DNA of 64,000 nucleotides from Rhodocyclus tenuis (GCF_014197755.1 NZ_JACIGE010000001.1:186001-250000), one strand, 5' to 3'; shown: positions 1 to 8,983, counted from the stretch's first letter. Numbers and translations: made by a program. Notes: a model not told the origin generated them from the letters alone.

Positions 1-688
1 GGAACGGGCCGGTAGGAAAACGGGCTGGTGCGCCGAGGAAGGGCAGGCAGATGTACTGGTCCGAACCGGCCGCGCGATCGGCGAGTACACCGACGAGCAC
101 GCCCTCCTTCAGCTTGTGATGGATCGAGAGGATCGCGTCGAGTTTGCCGAGCGCGATGATGTCCTGCATCGCCCGCGGATTGATCGCCGACAGCGTTTCG
201 TTGATCTGCCGGGCGTTCTCCGGATACATCGCCATGCACACCTTGAGGCGCTCGTTGTTCCGCGCCAGCGAACGCAGGACCTCGAAACTGCCGAGGTGCG
301 CGCCGAAGAGCAGAAAACCGCGGCCGGCATGCGGCTGATCGAGAGCCTCGCTGCCCGAAGCGTGCAGGTCGAACAGTTCGTGCCGGTCGTTGAGCAGATA
401 GACGCGATCGTGAATGGTCGAGGCGAAAATCAGGAAATGGTAATAGAGATCGGCCCATGTCACCGGCCGCCCCAGGCAACGGGTGAGGTAGTTGCGTGAC
501 GCAGCGCGGGCGCGCGGCACGGCCAGCAGGAAATAGAGCGCGATGAAGTAGAGAACGATGCGCGACGCTTGCCGACCGAACAACAAGGACAGCCAGCGCA
601 TCACGAACAGCCAGAAACGGTTGCCGCGCTCGCGACGCCGCATCCATTCGGGCGTTTCACCGCCCTGACCGGCTTCCTGCCCGCTCAC
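1..688 (-). CDS. LpxL/HtrB-like lysophospholipid acyltransferase (partial, 3' end outside window)
   Basis: Probable membrane-associated acyltransferase that moves an acyl chain from an acyl carrier protein onto a lipid. The visible 229 codons begin MSGQEAGQGGETPEW, followed by a hydrophobic stretch (RIVLYFIALYFLLAV) and the family motif HLGSFE, which fits the HX4(D/E) catalytic signature. The GTG start at 688 overlaps the TGA of the upstream ligase gene as GTGA, implying translational coupling. Known aryl-polyene and dialkylresorcinol clusters carry such an acyltransferase next to ligase, dehydratase and carrier protein genes, so its substrate here is probably the aryl lipid rather than lipid A; that is inference. 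The gene runs off the left edge. Confidence 0.85.
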   Translation of the reverse strand, partial: MSGQEAGQGGETPEWMRRRERGNRFWLFVMRWLSLLFGRQASRIVLYFIALYFLLAVPRARAASRNYLTRCLGRPVTWADLYYHFLIFASTIHDRVYLLNDRHELFDLHASGSEALDQPHAGRGFLLFGAHLGSFEVLRSLARNNERLKVCMAMYPENARQINETLSAINPRAMQDIIALGKLDAILSIHHKLKEGVLVGVLADRAAGSDQYICLPFLGAPARFPTGPF

Positions 689-2346
689 GCCGACGCCTTC
701 GCGGCGAGCAGGAAGCGGCCGTCGGCGACTTTCTGTTCGCCGCTGCGAATCAGGAAACGCACCCCGGCAGGCTCAAGGCTCCACTCGATGCGCATCGCTT
801 CGGCAGGAAGCGCCGGACGATGAAACTTCGCCGTCGCCAGACCGGCTAGCGTCAGGCCGGTCGCCGACTCGACCGCGCGCTGCGCCGCATCGAGCAGGGC
901 GACGCCCGGAACGATCGGCCGTCCCGGAAAGTGCCCCGGAAACATCGGATGTTCGACGGGAAACAGCAGCGGCACCGCAGCTGGCGCCTGATCGCCGCCG
1001 AGATGCGCTTTGATCAGTGCCTGCAGCGTCGCCGCCTGGACTTTGCCATTGCCGTCACGTGGAATGAGGTCCACGAAAATGATCGGGCGCGGCAGGAAAA
1101 CCGGATCCAGCTGCGGGCGCAAGGCCGAGAGGATTTCGTTTGCGCTGACGCCGGGAGCGACGACGAAAGCCGCCAGCCGCCGCGCCTCATCGTCGCGGCC
1201 AGCGGGCGGCAGGCAGAAGACGCCATCGCGTACACCGGGCACCCTGGCGAGCAGGTGATTGAGCATGGCCAGCGAGGTGCGCTTGCCGACTACATTGATC
1301 ATGTCCGCCTTGCGGTCGAGCAAGCTGAACTCGCCCGGACCGAGCATTTCGACGTGGTCATTGAGCGCTTGCGGCGCTTCGAGATGACCGCCGCTGACGA
1401 AGGTTTCCCCGTTTTCCTGGCGCATGGTGATTCCGGGCAAAACCTGCCAGTCCAGCTGCCGGGCAGGACGCCGCGTCGCCAGCTGCCCGGTTTCGGTCGA
1501 GCCGTAGATTTCCAGCAGCGGCGCGCCAAAGCGCTCCTCCGCACGCGCCGCCAGCGCCGGCGACAGGGGCGCGGTCGCCGACAGCAACGCCGCGACCGCC
1601 GGCATCTCCACATCGGCATCGAGCAACTTGGTCAGATGGAACGGAGTCGTCACCAGCAGGCGCGGCGCCGGCAACTCGGCCAGCGCCGCAGCGACGTCGG
1701 CCGGAAAAAACGGCGTTCGCGCCGACATCCGTCCGCCAGCCCAAAGAGGGAGCAGGACGCTCGATTCAAGGCCGTACATGTGGCGTAGCGGGACCGTGCC
1801 GATCACCGAGCAGCGGCCACCTGCGGCGTCCCAAAGGCGTTCGGCACCGGCGGCGATGGCCAGCCACATGCGGCCGAAGGTCTTGAAATGCGGCTGCGGC
1901 GTTCCTGTCGAACCGGAGGTGAACACACAGGCAATGCGTTGCTCGCAGGCGATGCGCGGCATTTCCGGGCGCGGCCCGGTGGCCGGTACCGCCTCGCCGA
2001 CGCGCAGGTAGTTCACGCCGGCCAGGGGCGATACATCCTGATCGCCGAGACAGACCAGATGTGGAACGCCGGCACAAACTGCGGCCAGATGCTCGACCGC
2101 CGGGGAATTCGGCAGCAGGCTCAAGGCACCACGGGAAATGGCCGCGAACAGACCGACCGCAAACCAGTAGCGGTCGTGACTGAGGTTCAGGACATGCGCC
2201 CCCTCGGGCAGGCGTTCGGCCAGCCAGAGGATGTCGCACAGGAAATCATCGCGACAAAGCGCCTGCCCGTCACGATAGGTGAGCACTTGCTCCGGAGGGA
2301 AATCCGGCAACAGCGGCAGCGTTTCAATCGAGGGTGTGACACTCAT
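685..2346 (-). CDS. Fused AMP-dependent acyl/aryl-ACP ligase and FabZ/ApeI-like dehydratase
   Basis: A two-domain protein of about 553 residues. Residues 1 to about 445 form an ANL-superfamily adenylating enzyme: P-loop FTSGSTGTPQP, A5-type YGSTETGQ, LLDRKADMINVVGKR, and the C-terminal PRDGNGKVQ with the adenylation lysine. Residues from about 460 on form a hotdog dehydratase with HPMFPGHFPGRPIVPG, the 3-hydroxyacyl-ACP dehydratase signature. In aryl-polyene clusters these jobs are usually done by separate ligase and dehydratase genes (ApeH and ApeI types). It probably activates the aryl starter for the carrier protein upstream. The ATG at 2346 was preferred over an in-frame TTG at 2355; neither has a good ribosome binding site. 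The stop overlaps the next start as GTGA. Confidence 0.88.
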   Translation of the reverse strand: MSVTPSIETLPLLPDFPPEQVLTYRDGQALCRDDFLCDILWLAERLPEGAHVLNLSHDRYWFAVGLFAAISRGALSLLPNSPAVEHLAAVCAGVPHLVCLGDQDVSPLAGVNYLRVGEAVPATGPRPEMPRIACEQRIACVFTSGSTGTPQPHFKTFGRMWLAIAAGAERLWDAAGGRCSVIGTVPLRHMYGLESSVLLPLWAGGRMSARTPFFPADVAAALAELPAPRLLVTTPFHLTKLLDADVEMPAVAALLSATAPLSPALAARAEERFGAPLLEIYGSTETGQLATRRPARQLDWQVLPGITMRQENGETFVSGGHLEAPQALNDHVEMLGPGEFSLLDRKADMINVVGKRTSLAMLNHLLARVPGVRDGVFCLPPAGRDDEARRLAAFVVAPGVSANEILSALRPQLDPVFLPRPIIFVDLIPRDGNGKVQAATLQALIKAHLGGDQAPAAVPLLFPVEHPMFPGHFPGRPIVPGVALLDAAQRAVESATGLTLAGLATAKFHRPALPAEAMRIEWSLEPAGVRFLIRSGEQKVADGRFLLAAKASA

Positions 2347-2376
2347 CAGGGGCAACGCGACGTGAATCCCGCCGCC

Positions 2377-3018
2377 CTAACGGCGAGAAAAGTTGTTATA
2401 GGCCTGGATGGTTTCGGCGATGCCGAAGTGCGGCCGATCCGGGATCGCACGGCAGCGAATGAGGTATTCGCCGACAAACATGATGCCGAGCAGGATCGGC
2501 GTCAGCAGGATGGCGAATGTCGACCAGGCAACGAGCGGCGCGAAAAAGAAAAGCAGCACCGACAGCAGTGCGCTGACGAAGAAGAAGATCGTCCACGCCA
2601 GCGTGACCTTCCACGTGTAGTGGAGATACTTTTCGTCCGGGCGCGAGTTCAGCGCAAAGCAGGCAATGCGCGAACACAAGGCGCTTTCGTCCGACCCCAG
2701 CGTTGCCCCGAACATGATGCCGAGCGAAAGCATCGTTCCGGCGTGCTGCACGAAGTACAGCCAGGCGACGTGCGTGCGCATGAACTCGAGATTGAGGACA
2801 AAGGCCACACCAAGCGCCAGACAGAGCAGGACCAAAGGCACGCGCGCGCGCGAATTCCAGGCCGTGGCCAGCGCGATCGCGAACATCGGAACAACACCGA
2901 CGATCAGCGCGATCAGCGGCGGATCATCCGAAATCGCCGCTACGAAACCGAGCACGACATAGGCGGCACTGGCCGCGGCGATCAGGACCTTGCGCAGCGT
3001 TCGCCAGGAAAGGATCAC
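2377..3018 (-). CDS. COG4648-family multi-pass membrane protein
   Basis: A 213-residue integral membrane protein with five or six hydrophobic segments, for example VLIAAASAAYVVLGFVAAI near the N-terminus and WTIFFFVSALLSVLLFFFA near the C-terminus. Members of this family regularly lie between the carrier protein and ligase genes of aryl-polyene-like clusters; their biochemical role is unknown to me, and lipid handling at the inner membrane is a guess. The GTG start overlaps the TGA of the upstream carrier protein gene (GTGA), and the ligase gene starts about 30 bp beyond its stop, so it is part of one transcription unit. Confidence 0.8.
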   Translation of the reverse strand: MILSWRTLRKVLIAAASAAYVVLGFVAAISDDPPLIALIVGVVPMFAIALATAWNSRARVPLVLLCLALGVAFVLNLEFMRTHVAWLYFVQHAGTMLSLGIMFGATLGSDESALCSRIACFALNSRPDEKYLHYTWKVTLAWTIFFFVSALLSVLLFFFAPLVAWSTFAILLTPILLGIMFVGEYLIRCRAIPDRPHFGIAETIQAYNNFSRR

Positions 3019-3314
3019 TTGGTCCGGTGCTCGCCGATATAAGCCGTCAGAGCACGCAAGGAACGAAAGATGTGATAATTCTCTTCGCTATCGGCTTTCA
3101 TCTGCATGCCGAACTGCTTCGACACCACCAGCGCCAGTTCCAGGATGTCGATTGAGTCGAGCCCCAGTCCGTCGCCGTAGAGGGGAGCCTCGGGTGCGAT
3201 TTCTTCGGGACCGATGTCCAGATTGAGTGCGGAAACGATCAACGCGGCGACGTCGCGTTCAAGCAGCGAATCGGGTTCGCAAAGGGCTGTCGTGGGTTGA
3301 CCCATGGTGTTCAT
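3015..3314 (-). CDS. Acyl carrier protein
   Basis: A 99-residue acyl carrier protein. The phosphopantetheine attachment motif is GLGLDSIDILEL, with the serine of DSI as the predicted modified residue; the flanking helices are of normal length. It is the first gene of the visible minus-strand cluster, so it would be translated upstream of the COG4648 protein, the ligase-dehydratase and the acyltransferase. Its likely role is to hold the growing acyl or aryl-polyene chain for the cluster enzymes. The ATG at 3314 lacks an obvious Shine-Dalgarno sequence. There may be further cluster genes to the left of the window. Confidence 0.9.
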   Translation of the reverse strand: MNTMGQPTTALCEPDSLLERDVAALIVSALNLDIGPEEIAPEAPLYGDGLGLDSIDILELALVVSKQFGMQMKADSEENYHIFRSLRALTAYIGEHRTK

Positions 3315-3487
3315 GTTCTGGATGAAATAGCTGTTCTAGGGTGTTCACGGAGGCTGAACGAGGCGCTGAGGGCGGCCCGGCCAAACCGCGCAGTGGCTGA
3401 ATCTCGCCGCCGCATTGTAGTGCAGACACCGATGCTTGTCAGTAATGTCCCGAGTGACCATGATGCTCGACGAATAAAGGAATTTGC

Positions 3488-4225
3488 TTGGTTTACGGCA
3501 GTCGCAAAACGCAACCGACCGGCGGCTTTTGGCCCCTTGTCCGCACATGCTTCTGGTTCAAGTGCTTCGGCACCATGGGGTTTACAGCGGTATTTTTCGG
3601 CGCCTACATCTACCTGCTCAGGAACCCCGCCGGCGAGGTTTTCACCATGCCGGTGACGGCGATCGACCGTCTCGTCACATTCGAGCCCGGCGCGTTGCTG
3701 ATCTATCTGTCGCTGTGGGTCTATGTCTCGCTGCCGCCGGTACTGATGCCGACCCGGCGCGAGATCATCGAGTACGGTGTCTGGATCGGCGGCCTCTGCC
3801 TGATTGCGCTGACGATCTTCTACTTCTGGCCCAATGCGGTTCCCCCCGCCAACATCGACTGGGCAGTCTATCCGGGAATGGCTTTCCTGAAAGGTGTTGA
3901 TGCCGCCGGCAACGCCTGCCCTTCCTTGCATGTAGCGACGGCGGTATTTTCAGCTTACTGGCTGCATTGGCTGCTGCCGGCCGCCGGCATCGGACGGACA
4001 GGCAATCTGATCAGCACCGTCTGGTGCGTGGCGATTGCCTATTCGACGCTCGCCACCAAACAGCACGTCGCCGTTGACGTGTTCGCCGGCACTGCACTCG
4101 GTTTGCTGCTCGCGTGGGCATCGCGGCCGCAGCGGATTATTGCGCGCCGAGCACGGAGCGAAGCGGACGTTTCTTACCCCCTGGACGCCCGCCCGGTGCC
4201 TGAGAGTTCGTCCAGCATTCGCTGA
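3488..4225 (+). CDS. PAP2-family phosphatase / phosphotransferase, integral membrane
   Basis: A 245-residue membrane protein with about six hydrophobic segments. The type 2 phosphatidic acid phosphatase motifs are visible as PSLHVATAV (C2, histidine) and STLATKQHVAVDVFAG (C3, histidine and aspartate). The C1 lysine motif is not obvious, which resembles the Aur1/Ipt1 inositol-phosphotransferase branch. Expected role: hydrolysis or exchange of lipid phosphates at the inner membrane. The start is TTG at 3488, chosen because AAAGGA lies 6 bp upstream and no ATG precedes the first membrane segment. It is divergent from the lipid cluster, so it may serve the same pathway, but this is only positional. 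Confidence 0.8.
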   Translation: MVYGSRKTQPTGGFWPLVRTCFWFKCFGTMGFTAVFFGAYIYLLRNPAGEVFTMPVTAIDRLVTFEPGALLIYLSLWVYVSLPPVLMPTRREIIEYGVWIGGLCLIALTIFYFWPNAVPPANIDWAVYPGMAFLKGVDAAGNACPSLHVATAVFSAYWLHWLLPAAGIGRTGNLISTVWCVAIAYSTLATKQHVAVDVFAGTALGLLLAWASRPQRIIARRARSEADVSYPLDARPVPESSSSIR

Positions 4226-4327
4226 ACACTGTTCGACCCGCGGCCAATCGCCCGGCAAGCTCGCATACTGTTTTTCGGCCGGCAAGCGGCGCGGAGCACG
4301 CGCGTTCCGGGAAATCCGCAAGCGCGA

Positions 4328-5206
4328 TCAGGCGGGCGCTTGCAGTTTGTCCTGCGTGCGCTCGACAAAATCGCTCGCATCGTGGCGCTCGTGCAGCTGC
4401 GTTGCCAAAGGTCCGACGATGCGATTGACCATGCGACCGCGCTTTGCCGCCGGGCGCTGGGCGATCGCGTCGGCCCAGCGGGTCACGTGGCGATACTCCT
4501 GAACCTGCAGGAATTCGCCGGCCTCGTAGAGCTGTCCCTTGGACAGGGCTCCGTACCAGGGCCAGATGGCCATGTCGGCAATCGTGTACTCGTCGCCGCC
4601 GACGTAAGGGCTTTCCGCCAGCCGCCGATTGAGCACATCCATCTGGCGCTTGACCTCCATTGCGAAGCGGTCGATCGCGTATTCGATCTTTTCCGGCGCA
4701 TAGGCATAAAAGTGGCCAAAACCACCGCCGAGGAAGGGCGTGCTGCCCATCTGCCAGAACAGCCACGACAGGCATTCGGCACGCGCCGCCGCCCCGGTCG
4801 GCAGAAAGGCGCCAAACTTCTCGGCCAGATAGAGCAGGATCGATCCCGATTCGAATACGCGGATGGGTTCGCCGCCGCTGCAGTCGAGCAATGCCGGAAT
4901 CTTGGAATTGGGATTCACCTCGACGAAGCCGCTGCCGAACTGATCGCCGTCGCTGATGCGGATTAGCCAGGCGTCGTATTCAGCACCGGCATGACCGAGC
5001 GCCAGCAACTCCTCAAGCATCACCGTGACCTTGACGCCGTTGGGCGTTGCCAGCGAGTACAACTGCAGGGGGTGCCTGCCGCGCGGCAGCGCCTGTTCAT
5101 GCGTCGCACCGGCGACCGGCCTGTTGGTGTTGGCAAAGCGGCCACCATTGGCCTTGTTCCAGGTCCAGACGCGGGGTGGTGTGTAAGGAGTCGTCGAGTC
5201 AGACAT
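4328..5206 (-). CDS. yghU: Glutathione S-transferase, YghU family
   Basis: A 292-residue protein closely resembling Escherichia coli YghU from memory: conserved blocks include VWTWNKANGGRFANTNRPV, HPLQLYSLATPNGVKVT, NPNSKIPAL, FESGSILLYLAEKFG and DEYTIADMAIWPW. The family binds two glutathione molecules and shows disulfide-bond reductase activity rather than classic conjugation. The N-terminal thioredoxin-like domain covers about residues 40-130 and the helical C-terminal domain the rest. The ATG at 5206 was chosen because the homologous N-terminus begins there; GAGG lies about 7 bp upstream. It stands alone, not obviously in an operon. Confidence 0.93.
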   Translation of the reverse strand: MSDSTTPYTPPRVWTWNKANGGRFANTNRPVAGATHEQALPRGRHPLQLYSLATPNGVKVTVMLEELLALGHAGAEYDAWLIRISDGDQFGSGFVEVNPNSKIPALLDCSGGEPIRVFESGSILLYLAEKFGAFLPTGAAARAECLSWLFWQMGSTPFLGGGFGHFYAYAPEKIEYAIDRFAMEVKRQMDVLNRRLAESPYVGGDEYTIADMAIWPWYGALSKGQLYEAGEFLQVQEYRHVTRWADAIAQRPAAKRGRMVNRIVGPLATQLHERHDASDFVERTQDKLQAPA

Positions 5207-5343
5207 GCGGAGGCCTCGCGTCAATTCGGGTGGAGCGCGCATGATAGAGCAAGCCGCCCGAAGGTGGCGGGAGCCGTCGGCTTACGGCAACGACCTCAGT
5301 ATCTCCGTTGGACTTTTCGTTCGCAAGCAAGCTACGGGGAATG

Positions 5344-5370
5344 AAAAAGCCCCGATAAACGGGGCTTTCC
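5344..5370 (-). terminator. Rho-independent terminator of the PEP-CTERM gene
   Basis: A stem AAAGCCCCG (5346-5354) pairs with CGGGGCTTT (5360-5368). Read on the minus strand it is followed by a short T run. It lies 24 bp beyond the stop of the PEP-CTERM protein gene. Confidence 0.85.
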
Positions 5371-5393
5371 GTGCCTTCTAAAGGAGATCCGGA

Positions 5394-6065
5394 TTACGCG
5401 CGACGCTTTCTGCGCGAGAAGCCGATTCCCGCCAGACCGAAGCCCAGCAAAGCCAGCGTAGCGGGCTCGGGAACCGACGCCACCGGCGATGTCGGCAGTG
5501 AGTAGGACTGGACGTTGCTCAGAGCCAAATCGACGTAACCGTTGACCTTGCTGGAAAAGGTTGGCACCCCGTCGACAACGGGAACGATGCTGAGCGAACC
5601 GCCCTGAATCTGCAACTCGTACGGGTTACCCTGGTAGTTGAAGTCCGCGATATAGAACAGCCCGTTAAACTTGCCGTCCTTGTACTGGATAGCTGCTTGC
5701 TGCATGCCGTACTGCGTTACAGCCGAATCCAGAGTGAAGGCCGGCAGCGAACCCAATTGCAAGGAAAAGGCCGTTGCACCTGGAATCTTGGCAATGTCCG
5801 GCAGGCTGGAGAAAAAGACCGTCCCGTACCCCGAATTCGCTGCGGGGATCAGGCTCTCGTCGAACACCAGCGTACCGGTGAACGTCCCGCCCGCCGGATA
5901 AGGTGCAACTGCCCCAATGAACGGGTCCTGCTGGTTGGCATTGCCGCCAAAAACCCCGACAGTGAAGTTGGCCGTCTTGTAGACATCGGCGAGGGCAGGC
6001 AGTGAAGTGGCAGCCAGCAGCACGGCCAGCAGCGCTTTTTTGGTCAATGAACTTGCTGTATTCAT
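5394..6065 (-). CDS. PEP-CTERM sorting domain protein, exported
   Basis: A 223-residue secreted protein. The N-terminus (SLTKKALLAVLLAATSLPALA) is a signal peptide with an ALA cleavage motif. The C-terminus has the complete PEP-CTERM tripartite signal: VPEPATLALLGFGLAGIG followed by SRRKRR, which in known systems is recognised by an exosortase. The body (about residues 25-195) is a beta-rich domain I cannot assign. No exosortase or polysaccharide genes occur in the window, so processing would depend on genes elsewhere. The ATG at 6065 was preferred to an upstream in-frame start because GGGAG lies 8 bp before it and the signal peptide then starts normally. Confidence 0.88.
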   Translation of the reverse strand: MNTASSLTKKALLAVLLAATSLPALADVYKTANFTVGVFGGNANQQDPFIGAVAPYPAGGTFTGTLVFDESLIPAANSGYGTVFFSSLPDIAKIPGATAFSLQLGSLPAFTLDSAVTQYGMQQAAIQYKDGKFNGLFYIADFNYQGNPYELQIQGGSLSIVPVVDGVPTFSSKVNGYVDLALSNVQSYSLPTSPVASVPEPATLALLGFGLAGIGFSRRKRRA

Positions 6066-6423
6066 GAATACGCTCCCTTTTTTGATTTTGGGCGCAACTC
6101 CGACCGGCGCCATTCGCGGTCAAACAGTACGCCTCTTGCCGTACATGCAAGCACGCTTCGTGCGCACTTCCAGCAAAACCTAATGAAAGAGCGGCTTAGC
6201 GAAGCTTGAAATGCAGGAGAAATATTCAGGAGTGCAGCGATGTAAAGAAGTCCGACACAGCGCTGGCGTAGCGCAGCGCTCTGCGACTGGAGAAGCCGCT
6301 TGCTGCGGGATCATTTCGCCAGATTCGCCCGTGGTATCCGGCAAGCGCGGCGACAGGCATCGACACGCGACGGCAGAAAACGTGATTGATCTGTCACGTT
6401 TTTTGGCACAGCCCCCAAACGAC
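6066..6423. other. Intergenic stretch between the PEP-CTERM gene and the tRNA-Phe hairpin
   Basis: About 360 bp with no convincing gene. It must contain the promoter of the PEP-CTERM gene. Short open frames here lack a ribosome binding site and any recognisable product. Confidence 0.6.
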
Positions 6424-6451
6424 AAGGGCCTGACCTTACGGTCAAGCCCTT
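6424..6451 (-). terminator. Hairpin downstream of tRNA-Phe, possible terminator
   Basis: AAGGGCCTGACC and GGTCAAGCCCTT form a 12-bp stem with one mismatch and a 4-nt loop, located just after the tRNA 3' end on the minus strand. The following T run is poor, so termination may be weak or the hairpin may act in 3' processing. Confidence 0.5.
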
Positions 6452-6459
6452 GGGAATAC

Positions 6460-6535
6460 TGGTGGCCAGTCGCGGAATCGAACCACGGACACGCGGATTT
6501 TCAATCCGCTGCTCTACCAACTGAGCTAACTGGCC
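6460..6535 (-). tRNA. tRNA-Phe (anticodon GAA)
   Basis: A 76-nt tRNA. The acceptor stem GGCCAG pairs with CTGGCC, the D-arm contains AGCTCAGTTGGTAGAGC, and the T-arm contains GGTTCGATTCC. The anticodon loop TTGAAAA places GAA at 6500-6502 and the 3' CCA is encoded. There is no integrated element at its 3' end. Confidence 0.97.
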
Positions 6536-6643
6536 AATCGAAGAGCCGCGATTATAGCGAGCGAAGTGGCGAGCGTCAAAACTTTGCGCGAAATGTGCCC
6601 ACCGCATCTCCCCTGGGACGAGAACGACGCAAGAGCGCGATCC

Positions 6644-8137
6644 TTATGCCAGTGGCGGCGGGATGCTCCTCGCCGGCGGCGGCAACTCGGGAGGCGGCGG
6701 TACGCGGTAGGTCGGGAACACCACGCGGGCGATGGCGCCGCGCGACGCGCCGGCAGAAGCGGCGTTCGGTCGCAGGCTGGCGGCAGCGCGGTGCAGTTCG
6801 GCGATTTCGCGAACGATCGCTAGGCCTAGACCGCTGCCGTCGATGCCGGTGCCTTCAACGCGATAGAAGCGGTCAAATACATGCGCCGCATCTTCCTCGC
6901 TGATGCCGATACCGCTGTCCTCCACTTCCAGCACGGCGAAGTCGCCTTGCTCGACGACGCGACAGGTGACATGGCCGCCAGCCGGCGTGTAACGCAGTGC
7001 GTTGTCGATCAGGTTGTTGATAAGTTCGCGCAGGAGCAGCGCGTTACCGAGAACGCCGATGTTGCTGCCTGTGCTCTCGAAACCGAGGTCGATGTTTCGT
7101 TCCATCGCCAGCATCACCCAGTCGCTGACCACTTCGCGCAGATGCTGCTCGAGATCGAGGGGCTGCAGGGTCTGCTGAGTGTGTTCGCTGGCTTCGGCGC
7201 GCGCCAGTGCGAGCAACTGGTCGACGAGATGCGAGGCGCGGTCGACGCTGGTGGCGATCTGTTCGAGGGCGTGGCGCAAGGCCTCCGGATCGCGCTCGCG
7301 CATCGCCAGCTGCGCCTGCGTTTTCAGGCCGGTGAGCGGCGTGCGCATCTGGTGCGCGGCGTCGGCGACGAAACGCCGCTGCACCTCCATGTTCTGTTGC
7401 AGGCGCGCGATCATTGCATTGAAGGCGTCGGTCAGCGGCTGCAGTTCCTCGGGAACGCGCCGCGCCGAGATCGGCGCCAGATCGCCCTCGGCGCGCGCCT
7501 CGATGCGCTCGCGCAGGCGCGTCAGCGGGCGCAGCCCGCGCGACAGACCGAACCAGACGAGGATCACTGCCAGCGGGATGATGACGAACTGCGGCAGGAT
7601 GACGCTGGCGATGATCTTGTTGGCGAGCTGCGAGCGCTTGTCCATGGTCTCGCCGACTTCGACAAGCAGCCACTGCTGGCGGGGCATCCCCGGTTCGGCA
7701 ACGTAAAGATAGGCGACGCGCAGATCGCGGCCGTCGGCTTCGGTGTCGCGGTAGAAGACTTCGCCCGGCTCGTCGGGTGTCAATAGCGAGTCGTCGGGCG
7801 GTGGCAGTTCGCGGTCGCCGGCGAGCAAATTGCGCCCGGGGCCGAGCACGTGAAAGTACACGCTGTCGATCTCGTCGGCGCGCAACATGGCGCGGGCCGG
7901 GCCGGGAAAGACGATCTGCGCTTTGCCTTTGACGAAGCTGACCTGGCGCGCGACGGCATTGGCCTGCTCGCGTAGCGCCTGATCGTAGGGAAAATTGGCG
8001 ACGGAGTAGGCGAAGTAGTGGGTAACGGCAATGCTGATCGGCCAGACGAAGAGCAACGGCGCCAGCATCCAGTCGAGTATCTCGCCGAACAGCGAGCGCT
8101 GACTGTCAGGGTTTGCGCTCTTCTGCGGGCTTTTCAA
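6644..8137 (-). CDS. Two-component sensor histidine kinase (TctE/QseC-like)
   Basis: A 497-residue inner-membrane kinase. Transmembrane segments lie at about residues 24-46 and 175-199 and flank a periplasmic sensor domain of about 130 residues (2CSK_N-like). After the second segment come a HAMP region (about 200-250), the H-box AAHQMRTPLTG with the phospho-accepting His262, the N-box NNLIDNALRY, and GSGLGLAIV of the ATPase domain. The C-terminus is unusually proline-rich. The start is TTG at 8137, inside the last 32 bp of the response regulator gene; no later start keeps the first membrane segment. The family responds to tricarboxylates or other small ligands; the ligand here cannot be read. 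Confidence 0.88.
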   Translation of the reverse strand: MKSPQKSANPDSQRSLFGEILDWMLAPLLFVWPISIAVTHYFAYSVANFPYDQALREQANAVARQVSFVKGKAQIVFPGPARAMLRADEIDSVYFHVLGPGRNLLAGDRELPPPDDSLLTPDEPGEVFYRDTEADGRDLRVAYLYVAEPGMPRQQWLLVEVGETMDKRSQLANKIIASVILPQFVIIPLAVILVWFGLSRGLRPLTRLRERIEARAEGDLAPISARRVPEELQPLTDAFNAMIARLQQNMEVQRRFVADAAHQMRTPLTGLKTQAQLAMRERDPEALRHALEQIATSVDRASHLVDQLLALARAEASEHTQQTLQPLDLEQHLREVVSDWVMLAMERNIDLGFESTGSNIGVLGNALLLRELINNLIDNALRYTPAGGHVTCRVVEQGDFAVLEVEDSGIGISEEDAAHVFDRFYRVEGTGIDGSGLGLAIVREIAELHRAAASLRPNAASAGASRGAIARVVFPTYRVPPPPELPPPARSIPPPLA

Positions 8138-8786
8138 GGCAATATCCGAGTCCGCGTACGGTGGCGATACGCACGCCGCCCGGTTCCAGCTTCTTGCGCA
8201 GGCGATGCACGTAAACCTCGATCGCGTTGTGGCTGACTTCCTCGCCCCAACCGCACAGCTGATCGACCAGCTGATCCTTGCTCACCAGCCGACCGGCGCG
8301 CGCGATCAGCACTTCCAGCAGGCCGATTTCGCGCGCCGACAGATCGAGCGGAACGCCGGCGAGTTGTGCGCTGCGCCCGGTCTGGTCAAAGCTCAAAGCA
8401 CCGCAGTTGACGACCGGCGTCGTTCCCGACGAACGCCGCGTCAGCGCACGCACGCGCGCTTCCAGTTCGGCGAGTTCGAATGGCTTGGCCATGTAATCAT
8501 CGGCACCGAGGTCGAGGCCGCGCACGCGGTCGCTGGTGCCGTCGAGAGCGGTGAGGATCAACACCGGCGTGTTCGACCCACGCGCGCGCAGGCGACGCAG
8601 CACTTCCAGCCCGGACATGCGGCCCAGGCCGAGGTCGAGGATCACCAGATCGTAAGTGTGGGTGAGCAGCGCGGTATCGGCGTCCTGCCCGTTACGGGCG
8701 CAATCGACAGCGTAACCGGTCTGCCGCAGCGAACGGCCGAGCCCGTCGGAGATGATCGGGTCGTCTTCAGCGAGGAGAATCCGCAT
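8106..8786 (-). CDS. OmpR/PhoB-family response regulator
   Basis: A 226-residue regulator: receiver domain with acidic pocket EDD (residues 7-9), phospho-acceptor Asp51 in VILDLGLG and lysine in MAKPF, followed by a winged-helix DNA-binding domain ending in RKKLEPGGVRIATVRGLGYCL. It is the cognate partner of the sensor kinase gene, which it overlaps by 32 bp. The ATG at 8786 was selected because the receiver domain starts exactly there (MRILLAEDD). Upstream in-frame codons would add a non-homologous extension. Confidence 0.92.
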   Translation of the reverse strand: MRILLAEDDPIISDGLGRSLRQTGYAVDCARNGQDADTALLTHTYDLVILDLGLGRMSGLEVLRRLRARGSNTPVLILTALDGTSDRVRGLDLGADDYMAKPFELAELEARVRALTRRSSGTTPVVNCGALSFDQTGRSAQLAGVPLDLSAREIGLLEVLIARAGRLVSKDQLVDQLCGWGEEVSHNAIEVYVHRLRKKLEPGGVRIATVRGLGYCLEKPAEERKP

Positions 8787-8953
8787 GACATCCAGGGGAA
8801 ACAAAGGAAAAGCAGCTGACGCCGGGGCGCCAAGGACTCGCGGAGTGATGCCTGAGCGGCTCACACCGCCACGCCGATGGCGCGGAGTTTAACAAACTCG
8901 GGCAAGGACGGCTGTTGCGTCGCAGCATGGCAGCATCGCCCTCACGATGATAC

Positions 8954-8983
8954 AAAAAGAAAGGCCCCGCCGAAGCGGGGCCC
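8954..8983 (-). terminator. groESL operon terminator
   Basis: GGCCCCGC (8963-8970) and GCGGGGCC (8975-8982) form an 8-bp GC stem. On the minus strand the loop is TTCG and the stem is followed by TTTCTTTTT, a classical intrinsic terminator about 40 bp after the groEL stop. Confidence 0.92.

Noticed and set aside
6460..6535. tRNA-Phe as an integration site
   Set aside because: No integrase gene or repeated tRNA 3' end nearby; the flanking genes are ordinary chromosomal genes.
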